Part shown: positions 54,917 to 61,101 of the stretch, one piece after another | Position numbering within the stretch: the stretch's first letter is position 1 | Layout: each line of letters opens with the position of its first letter | NCBI GenBank assembly: GCA_009693435.1 | Contig: SHXF01000011.1 | Span: forward strand, 1 to 61,101 | Reading direction: 5' to 3' | Length of the DNA stretch: 61,101 bases | DNA from: Betaproteobacteria bacterium | GTDB lineage: Bacteria > Pseudomonadota > Gammaproteobacteria > Burkholderiales > SG8-39 | The notes under the pieces: model-generated | What the model saw: only the letters and a program-made list of their open reading frames with translations | What the model was told of the DNA's origin: nothing | Database searches by the model: none | Program-made: the position numbers and the translations under genes

Positions 54917-56227
54917 TTATCCTGTTATCGGACCCTGCAGCGTTGAATTTTCCGGATCGGCGAACAGCGCATCGCTAACCGCATCGGCCAGCATGTCGAG
55001 GCTGACCCGGAACTGTGGTCGTTCGTCGCGAAGCGGCTTGACGGTAGCTTCAGCGGCACCTGCTTCTTCGTCGCCGATGATTACCGCGAGCGGCGCGCTG
55101 CTCGCGTCGGCTTTCTTCATCTGAGCCTTGAAGCTGCCTCCGCCGCAGTGGTGGACCACCGACAGGCCAGCGCCGCGCAGTGTTTCTGCGACCCGGAATG
55201 CGAAACGAGCCGCCTGTTCTCCCTGATTCACCAGATAGACATCCGGCACCGACGGCTCGGCCGCCGCACCCGCATCCTCCAGCAATGCAAGCAACCGCTC
55301 CATACCCATGGCCCAGCCGCACGCCGGTTGAGGCTTTCCCCCAATCTGCGGAAAAAGACCATCATAACGGCCTCCCGCGCATACCGTACCCTGTGCGCCG
55401 AGCCGGTCGGTGACCCACTCGAACACGGTGAGATTGTAGTAATCCAGCCCCCGGACCAGCCGCGTGTTTATCTCATAGGGCAAGGCGGCTTCCTTCAATA
55501 TCGCCTGCACGCCTTCGAAATGCTTCAGCGATCCATCACCGAGGGTTTCAAGCAGCCTTGGCGCGCCCGCGATCAGTTCCTGCATCGCCGGATTCTTGCT
55601 GTCAAGCACGCGAAGCGGATTGCTGCCGAGCCGTCTGTGCGAGTCTTCGTCCAGGTCTGAAGCGTGCGATTCGAGATAATCGACAAGAGCACTTCGATAG
55701 GCTTCACGCTCGTCGGCCGAACCCAGTGAATTCAATTGCAGCCTGATTCCGGTCAGGCCCAGATCGTCCCAGAGACGCGCGCACATCAGCAGCAACTCTG
55801 CGTCGATGTCCGGGCCGGGGTATCCGAGCGTTTCGGCACCGACCTGGTGGAACTGACGATAGCGGCCCCTCTGCGGGCGTTCGTGCCGGTACATCGGGCC
55901 CATGTAATAGAGGCGCTGAGGGCTGCCATAGAGCAGGTTGTGCTGGATCGCCGCTCGCACGGTGGAGGCTGTCGCTTCCGGTCGCAAGGTCAACTGCTCG
56001 CCGTTCAGTTCATCGACAAAGGTATACATCTCCTTTTCGACGATATCGGTTCCTTCGCCGATCGCACGCCGGAACAAAGCAGTCTGCTCGAGTATCGGCG
56101 TGCGGATGTTGCGATAGCCGTAGCTGCGCAGCCAACTGCGCAGAACATCCTCGAGTTGTTCCCAGCGTTCCGCTTCGTCTGGCAGGATGTCATTCATCCC
56201 GCGTATTGCCCGTATGGTACTGCTCAT
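54917..56227 (-). CDS. hisS: Histidyl-tRNA synthetase
   Basis: 436 residues, class II aminoacyl-tRNA synthetase. It begins with [13 protein letters not shown], has motif 2 [19 protein letters not shown], the histidine motifs [15 protein letters not shown] and [20 protein letters not shown], and a C-terminal anticodon-binding domain. Full length. It follows ispG by 31 bp in the run. Its paralogue hisZ lies 8 kb away on the same strand. Confidence 0.97.
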   Translation of the reverse strand: MSSTIRAIRGMNDILPDEAERWEQLEDVLRSWLRSYGYRNIRTPILEQTALFRRAIGEGTDIVEKEMYTFVDELNGEQLTLRPEATASTVRAAIQHNLLYGSPQRLYYMGPMYRHERPQRGRYRQFHQVGAETLGYPGPDIDAELLLMCARLWDDLGLTGIRLQLNSLGSADEREAYRSALVDYLESHASDLDEDSHRRLGSNPLRVLDSKNPAMQELIAGAPRLLETLGDGSLKHFEGVQAILKEAALPYEINTRLVRGLDYYNLTVFEWVTDRLGAQGTVCAGGRYDGLFPQIGGKPQPACGWAMGMERLLALLEDAGAAAEPSVPDVYLVNQGEQAARFAFRVAETLRGAGLSVVHHCGGGSFKAQMKKADASSAPLAVIIGDEEAGAAEATVKPLRDERPQFRVSLDMLADAVSDALFADPENSTLQGPITG

Positions 56228-56258
56228 CTGGATCTGCGCATTGAACTATGTCCGAACG

Positions 56259-57581
56259 TTACGTCGTATTTCCGGCCAGCGCAGGTTGGACCGGCACGCC
56301 CTTGATCGGTATGGTTCGCGCGGGACCGGGATCCGGCTCGGCACTTCGCCCTCCGGTGCCACCGAGGCCGTACCGCCGACTCACGTAGTCTTCGATGATT
56401 TTCTGAAAATCCTCTGCTATCGCCGTGCCCTTAAGCGTCACCGTCTTCTCGCCGTCGACATAAACCGGCGCGACAGGGCGCTCTCCGGACCCCGGCAGGC
56501 TGATGCCGATATTCGCATGCTTGGATTCTCCGGGCCCGTTTACCACGCAACCCATCACGGCGACGCGCATTTCCTCGACGCCGGGATAGCGGTCCCGCCA
56601 CAAGGGCATTTGCACCCGGAGATAAGACTGGATGCGGGATGCCAGTTCCTGAAACACAGTGCTGGTGGTGCGCCCGCATCCGGGGCATGCAATTACCATG
56701 GGCGCAAACGAGCGCAACCCCATGGTTTGCAGAATTTCCTGGGCGACGATCACCTCGCGCGTGCGATCTCCTCCGGGTTCAGGTGTCAATGAGATCCTGA
56801 TGGTGTCGCCAATTCCCTCCTGCAGCAGTACTGCCAGCGCAGCGGCAGACGCCACGATGCCCTTGCTGCCCATCCCGGCTTCGGTAAGTCCAAGATGCAA
56901 TGGATAGTCGGAACGTTGCGCGAGTTCCCGATAGACGGCGATAAGATCCTGAACCCCGCTTACCTTGCACGACAGAATAATGTGGTTACCGGGCAAGCCG
57001 ATATCTTCGGCCATCCGAGCGCTCTCTAGCGCCGAGACAATCAGGGCCTCGCGCATCACCGCGTGCGCCGGGGCTGGGCTAGGGGCACGCGCGTTACTGT
57101 CCATCATCCTGGATAGCAACTCCTGGTCAAGACTACCCCAATTAACACCAATGCGGACCGGCTTTCCGTGTCGGCACGCCAACTCGATCATCGTAGCAAA
57201 CTGCTGGTCATGCTTTGATCCCTTGCCGACGTTGCCCGGATTAATCCGGTACTTGGAGAGTGCCCGGGCGCACTCGGGATGATCTGCAAGCAGCTTGTGA
57301 CCGTTAAAATGGAAATCGCCAACCAGCGGGACCTGGCATCCATCGGCATCAAGGCGTTCCCGGATGCGCGCGACCTGCGCAGCCGCCTCGGTCGTGTTGA
57401 CCGTCAAGCGCACCAGTTCCGATCCCGCACGTGCCAATTCGCGCACCTGAATGAACGTGGATTCGAGATCGGCGGTGTCGGTGTTGGTCATCGACTGGAC
57501 TGCAACGGGGGCCCCGCCACCAATCGCGATGCCGTCTACCCAGACCTGGCGTGTGCTCCGTCGAATGACAGGGGTGCTCAC
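56259..57581 (-). CDS. ispG: 4-hydroxy-3-methylbut-2-enyl-diphosphate synthase IspG
   Basis: 440 residues, in the longer betaproteobacterial form. The TIM-barrel N-terminus ([15 protein letters not shown]) and the [4Fe-4S] ligands CPGCGRT and the Cys in [18 protein letters not shown] are clear. It reduces methylerythritol cyclodiphosphate to HMBPP in the non-mevalonate isoprenoid pathway, taking electrons from flavodoxin or ferredoxin. 8 bp downstream of rodZ. Confidence 0.97.
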   Translation of the reverse strand: MSTPVIRRSTRQVWVDGIAIGGGAPVAVQSMTNTDTADLESTFIQVRELARAGSELVRLTVNTTEAAAQVARIRERLDADGCQVPLVGDFHFNGHKLLADHPECARALSKYRINPGNVGKGSKHDQQFATMIELACRHGKPVRIGVNWGSLDQELLSRMMDSNARAPSPAPAHAVMREALIVSALESARMAEDIGLPGNHIILSCKVSGVQDLIAVYRELAQRSDYPLHLGLTEAGMGSKGIVASAAALAVLLQEGIGDTIRISLTPEPGGDRTREVIVAQEILQTMGLRSFAPMVIACPGCGRTTSTVFQELASRIQSYLRVQMPLWRDRYPGVEEMRVAVMGCVVNGPGESKHANIGISLPGSGERPVAPVYVDGEKTVTLKGTAIAEDFQKIIEDYVSRRYGLGGTGGRSAEPDPGPARTIPIKGVPVQPALAGNTT

Positions 57582-57589
57582 GTGGTCAC

Positions 57590-58447
57590 CTAGTCCAGAG
57601 TCAGCCGCGCCACATCCACCTTGAAGTGGGGACGCAGGTCGACCGGTTCGTCATTGTATCGTAGCCGTACATTGGGCGCGTTGCCAATCACGATTTCGAA
57701 AGGCGGCACGCCTTCCAGCACCATTTGTGTCCCGCCCGGATTCATTTGCGAAACGAGGGTTTTCCCGCCCTTTTCCTTGATTTCCACCCAGGCCTCCCGC
57801 TGAAACTCCAGAAGAATCCGCTTTTGGGCATCAGTTCGCGACGAGAATGGTGTCACCCTGGGCGCTGCTGCTGCGCTCTGTGCTTCTGCCGCAACGATTT
57901 CCAGGCGCGATTCGACCGCCTGCGTCGGTTTGACTGCTGGCGTTGTCGCTGTCGCTTCCTTTTCCGCTGCTCGTGGATTATCCGGCAACTGGGTGCCGTT
58001 CTGCGTCGGAACGACGGCCGGCAATAAGGAGAAGGAATTGCCGAAATGCCACTCGACCCCGACGGCAAGCGCGGCGAGCGCAACAAGCGCGGACAGACCA
58101 AGAAAGAGCCGTGTTGAGCGGCGACTACTGTCGGGAAACGGAATTTCTATCGCGGGTGAATCAACCGTCGCTGCCGAAGGCATGGCTCGCCGCTCGAGCG
58201 ACTGGAGTACCGGAGCGGGGTCAATCTCGAGTAACTTGCAGTAGCCTCGAACCATGCCACGAACGATGGTCGGGCCCGGCAAGCTGCCGAAAGCCTCGGC
58301 CTCCAATGCCTCTATCTGGCGTTCGCCATATTTCAGGCGCTGGGCAATATCCGCCAGCGAAAGTCCCCGTCTGGCCCGCGCGCTCTTCAGCATCGCGCCG
58401 GGACCGTGTTCGCCCGGATCCTCTTCCACGGAAACGGCATCGCTCAT
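57590..58447 (-). CDS. rodZ: RodZ-like helix-turn-helix membrane protein
   Basis: 285 residues. An N-terminal HTH_25 domain ([20 protein letters not shown]) is followed by one membrane helix (about 112-131, [20 protein letters not shown]), a Pro/Thr/Ala linker and a periplasmic DUF4115 beta-domain ([16 protein letters not shown]...[12 protein letters not shown]). RodZ links MreB to the elongation machinery. Overlaps pilF by four bases. Confidence 0.93.
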   Translation of the reverse strand: MSDAVSVEEDPGEHGPGAMLKSARARRGLSLADIAQRLKYGERQIEALEAEAFGSLPGPTIVRGMVRGYCKLLEIDPAPVLQSLERRAMPSAATVDSPAIEIPFPDSSRRSTRLFLGLSALVALAALAVGVEWHFGNSFSLLPAVVPTQNGTQLPDNPRAAEKEATATTPAVKPTQAVESRLEIVAAEAQSAAAAPRVTPFSSRTDAQKRILLEFQREAWVEIKEKGGKTLVSQMNPGGTQMVLEGVPPFEIVIGNAPNVRLRYNDEPVDLRPHFKVDVARLTLD

Positions 58448-59277
58448 TCAAACTGTCCGCGCTGCAAGTCCTGGTATTCGCGGGTTCCGGGGAAACGACG
58501 CCGAAGCTGACCGGCCAGATTAATTTCGGCATTCTTGTCGCCCAAGCGCCGTTCTATTCGCAAAGCAAGCCACAACGATTCCGGCGTCGGCTCGACAATC
58601 TTGTTGTAACGACCGATGGCATCGCGTGCTTCGGCCAGTTCTCCGCGCCGGTACCTGATCTGAGCAGCGTTGATCAACGCGGGAACGTAGCCCGAGTCGA
58701 GGCGCAACGCTCGATCCAGGTATTCGAGCGCTTCCTTTTCACGATTCTTGCGCAGCAGGCAGGTTGCTGCAACGGTATAGGACTTGAACGGCGTAGCGTA
58801 AAGGGGGTTCTTGATGGCTGTCAGAAAGTATTGAACCGACTGGTCTTCACGATCCGTCTGACAGAGGAACCAGCCGTAGTTGTGATTGCTGTCAGGATCG
58901 GTCGGATTCAGGCGCAGTGCGCGCTCGAAACTTTGCTGCGCTTGAGGATTTTCTCTCAGCTCCATGTGAACCAGGCCAAGGACGTTATACGCGGGCGCAT
59001 AGGTACCATCGGCGCCGATCGAGATCCGCAATTCCTCCAACGCGACCCCCAAGTTGCCACGTTCGAAATAAGCCGCGGCAAGTTCCGTGTGTATCCGTGC
59101 CCGCTCCCGGGGCGGCCCCATCTCACCGATCACCCCGCTCTCTTCGACGGCCTCAACCTGGCGGTTAAGCGGAGAATCGATAGTCAAGGGCTGCATCGCA
59201 CACCCGGCCGCGAGACTCGCGAGAAATACCAGCCCTGCCCGTGCGACAAATTTGCGGCACAGACCCGGCGTGCTCAC
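58444..59277 (-). CDS. pilF: Type IV pilus biogenesis/stability lipoprotein PilF (PilW)
   Basis: 277 residues. A signal peptide ending in the lipobox LAAG-C (about Cys26) is followed by TPR repeats ([55 protein letters not shown]). The protein is the outer-membrane pilotin for the PilQ secretin. It is placed between rlmN and rodZ with 4-bp overlaps at each end, the standard arrangement. No other pilus genes are in the window. Confidence 0.93.
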   Translation of the reverse strand: MSTPGLCRKFVARAGLVFLASLAAGCAMQPLTIDSPLNRQVEAVEESGVIGEMGPPRERARIHTELAAAYFERGNLGVALEELRISIGADGTYAPAYNVLGLVHMELRENPQAQQSFERALRLNPTDPDSNHNYGWFLCQTDREDQSVQYFLTAIKNPLYATPFKSYTVAATCLLRKNREKEALEYLDRALRLDSGYVPALINAAQIRYRRGELAEARDAIGRYNKIVEPTPESLWLALRIERRLGDKNAEINLAGQLRRRFPGTREYQDLQRGQFE

Positions 59278-60383
59278 GCGGCACGCTCCAGTCGGATTGT
59301 CCTGCGCGTTCGGTCCTCAATTTTCCCGGCGAGCTGGCCGCACGCCGCATCAATGTCATCGCCGCGGGTCTTGCGCGTGGTGGTTACGATACCGGCGCCA
59401 TTCAGCATCTCGCTGAAATGCCGGATCCTTTCCCTGGGAGAACAGGTGAAACCGGAGCCGGGGAAGGGGTTAAACGGAATCAAATTGATCTTGCAGGGCA
59501 CCTCCAGAAGCAGTGCAATCAATTGGCGCGCATGCGCGTCACTGTCATTGACACCATCAAGCATGACGTACTCAAACGTAATGAAGTCTCGAGGCGCGCG
59601 ATCAAGATAATGAATGCATGCTCCCAGCAGGCTCCGCAACGGGTATTTTCGGTTGATCGGCATCAGCTCGTCACGCAACGCATCGTTAGGCGCGTGCAGC
59701 GAAACGGCAAGCGCCACCGGGCAGTCGTCCCGCAAGCGGTCTATCGCCGGCACCAATCCCGAAGTAGACACGGTAACGCGCCGACGCGACAAGCCATAGG
59801 CGTTATCGTCGATCATGAGGCGCAGCGCCGGAACGAGATTGTCGTAGTTGAGCAAGGGTTCACCCATGCCCATCATCACAACATTGCTAACTATGCGCCG
59901 CGCGCTGTCCCGCACAGGTTGGGTATTCGGTTGTTCCGGAGGGAAAGCCTCCCAGCCGTGCTCTGCAATCCACAGCTGCCCAATGATTTCCGCCGTTGTC
60001 AGGTTGCGGTTGAACCCCTGCTTTCCCGTCGAACAAAACCGACAATCGAGCGCACATCCCGCCTGTGAAGAAATGCACAGCGTGCCGCGCCCAGCCTCGG
60101 GAATAAACACCGTCTCAACTGCGCTCGATCCAACATCCAGCAACCATTTGCGCGTGCCGTCTCCGGAGGTTTGGTCACTGATGACCCGCGGCAGCGAAAC
60201 TTCGGCCGCGGCACCGAGTTTGTCGCGAAAAGTTCCAGCCAGGTCGCTCATTGCAACAAAATCGACGGTTCCGCATCGGTGTATCCAGCGCAGTAACTGA
60301 CGCGCTCGAAACGGCTTCTCCCCGAGCCCCGCAACAAACTCCGCCAGTCTGTCGGCATCCAGGTCGAGGAGGTTGAATCTCAT
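59274..60383 (-). CDS. rlmN: Dual-specificity RNA methyltransferase RlmN
   Basis: 369 residues, radical-SAM enzyme. The iron-sulfur cluster motif is CALDCRFC (CxxxCxxC); the methyl-carrying Cys pair is represented by the Cys of TLCISSQAG and the Cys of DIDAACGQL near the C-terminus. It makes m2A at 23S A2503 and tRNA A37. Full length; starts in a 4-bp overlap with the ndk stop. Confidence 0.97.
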   Translation of the reverse strand: MRFNLLDLDADRLAEFVAGLGEKPFRARQLLRWIHRCGTVDFVAMSDLAGTFRDKLGAAAEVSLPRVISDQTSGDGTRKWLLDVGSSAVETVFIPEAGRGTLCISSQAGCALDCRFCSTGKQGFNRNLTTAEIIGQLWIAEHGWEAFPPEQPNTQPVRDSARRIVSNVVMMGMGEPLLNYDNLVPALRLMIDDNAYGLSRRRVTVSTSGLVPAIDRLRDDCPVALAVSLHAPNDALRDELMPINRKYPLRSLLGACIHYLDRAPRDFITFEYVMLDGVNDSDAHARQLIALLLEVPCKINLIPFNPFPGSGFTCSPRERIRHFSEMLNGAGIVTTTRKTRGDDIDAACGQLAGKIEDRTRRTIRLERAA

Positions 60384-60805
60384 CTAGCGTGGATCTCCAG
60401 ACTCGGAAAAAAGAACGCTATCTCCGCCAAAGCCGTGTCGGGCGCATCCGATCCGTGCACTGCATTGGCATCGATGCTATCCGCGAAGTCGGCACGAATT
60501 GTTCCTTTCAGTGCCTTCTTCGGGTCGGTTGCGCCCATTAGCTCGCGATTCTTTGCCACCGCCTCCTCACCCTCCAGAACCTGCACCATGATCGAGCCGG
60601 AAATCATGAATTTCACCAAATCATCGAAGAACGGGCGACCCCTATGCACCGCGTAAAAGCTTTCCGCCTGCCGTTGCGAAAGCTGCGTCATTCGCGCGGC
60701 TACAATGTTCAATCCAGCGCTCTCAAATCGCGTATAGATCTGTCCGATAACGTTTTTTGCCACCGCGTCTGGTTTGATAATGGACAGCGTTCTTTCAACA
60801 GCCAT
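60380..60805 (-). CDS. ndk: Nucleoside diphosphate kinase
   Basis: 141 residues, full length from ATG 60805 (GGAG 7 bases upstream). Signatures: [53 protein letters not shown] and the active-site His in [12 protein letters not shown]. It balances NTP pools with ATP as phosphate donor. It heads the long minus-strand operon. Confidence 0.97.
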   Translation of the reverse strand: MAVERTLSIIKPDAVAKNVIGQIYTRFESAGLNIVAARMTQLSQRQAESFYAVHRGRPFFDDLVKFMISGSIMVQVLEGEEAVAKNRELMGATDPKKALKGTIRADFADSIDANAVHGSDAPDTALAEIAFFFPSLEIHAR

Positions 60806-60816
60806 GCGGAATCTCC

Positions 60817-60854
60817 GTTCGGTTCTGACGCAAGCGTTCGGTTCTGACGCAAGA
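60817..60854. repeat. 19-bp direct duplication in the ndk leader
   Basis: GTTCGGTTCTGACGCAAG plus one base occurs twice head to tail (60817-60835, 60836-60854), immediately upstream of the ndk ribosome site. Confidence 0.93.
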
Positions 60855-60919
60855 ACTGAGAGCCTCAATTCCAAAGGCGCTCAGCCATAAAATCAAGCCA
60901 TAAAAGCAGGTAACTTGAT

Positions 60920-60948
60920 ATTTTATCAGGCATTTGCACCACTGTCGC
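60920..60948 (-). promoter_or_regulatory. Candidate promoter of the ndk operon
   Basis: On the minus strand GCGACA (60943-60948), a 17-bp spacer and TAAAAT (60920-60925) within an AT-rich patch, about 115 bp before ndk. The -35 matches four of six consensus bases. Confidence 0.4.
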
Positions 60949-60973
60949 CCTGCAGTCTTGTCCAACGAGGTAT

Positions 60974-61010
60974 GAGCCTGGAGGAAGGCTCGACATTCCA
61001 TTGAGGAATG
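60974..61010. repeat. Two adjacent stem-loops near the right edge
   Basis: GAGCCT/AGGCTC (60974-60979 with 60986-60991) and CATTCC/GGAATG (60994-60999 with 61005-61010) are perfect 6-bp stems with 6- and 5-nt loops, 2 bp apart. ATGAGCCTGGA recurs right after the second. From 60855 to the window end no gene is supported. Confidence 0.6.
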
Positions 61011-61101
61011 AGCCTGGAAGGGCACAAGGGAGGTGGCAAGGCGGCTGACAGGCAAGCTGCGCGGGCGCGGTGGGTTGATCATCTACGGATGGTCATCGAC
61101 A

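Noticed and set aside
57943..59610. 555-codon plus-strand open frame
   Set aside because: Antisense to rodZ, pilF and part of rlmN; no recognisable domain.

Overview
The window is high-GC DNA from a betaproteobacterium, most likely of the Burkholderiales. This rests on three things seen in the sequence: the core gene orders rpsF-priB-rpsR-rplI-dnaB and ndk-rlmN-pilF-rodZ-ispG-hisS-yfgM-bamB-der-hfq-hflX-hflK-hflC-DUF2065-hisZ-purA, two orphan Bug-type periplasmic binding proteins, and a benzoyl-CoA epoxidation (box) locus with a BzdR/BoxR-type regulator. I cannot name a genus.

Layout. From 1 to about 29.5 kb the DNA is accessory and mostly catabolic. 1-5.9 kb: the end of an unknown gene, a Bug protein, a broken exonuclease, a DUF4212/sodium-solute symporter pair, and a TPR / small membrane protein / Yip1-like trio. 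5.9-19.9 kb, minus strand: flavodoxin, benzoate-CoA ligase, an HpaB-type flavin monooxygenase, two alpha/beta hydrolases, a HAD phosphatase, a dihydroxyphthalate-decarboxylase-like pseudogene, hydantoinase subunits B and A, a second Bug protein and an M20 amidohydrolase. 20.1-24.5 kb, plus strand: boxR, boxC, boxB. 24.5-29.5 kb, minus strand: PhyH-type dioxygenase, a complete TRAP transporter (DctP, DctQ, DctM) and a VanA-like Rieske oxygenase.

From 29.8 kb on the window is mainly core genome: selO with a histidine phosphatase, dnaB, the rpsF operon, rlmB, rnr, a tRNA-Leu(CAG), and a long minus-strand run of 17 closely packed genes from ndk down to a phosphoribosyltransferase. Two catabolic-looking pieces sit inside this backbone: a thiamine-diphosphate enzyme at 36-37.8 kb, and an SDR / amidohydrolase / aryl-AMP ligase cassette at 41.4-44.7 kb, between the tRNA-Leu and the purA group.

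How it works together. The ligase would make benzoyl-CoA, BoxB would epoxidise it and BoxC would open the ring, with BoxR repressing a divergent control region at 19.9-20.16 kb. The usual reductase gene boxA is not in the window; a flavodoxin gene lies where an electron-transfer partner would be useful. The most striking window-wide property is short tandem repeats of many unrelated unit lengths (7, 8, 13, 15, 18, 19, 21, 24 bp). Inside genes the clear arrays have periods divisible by three (S6 tail, HyuB head, BoxR tail); between genes they need not. No insertion sequence, CRISPR array, prophage or replication origin was recognised.
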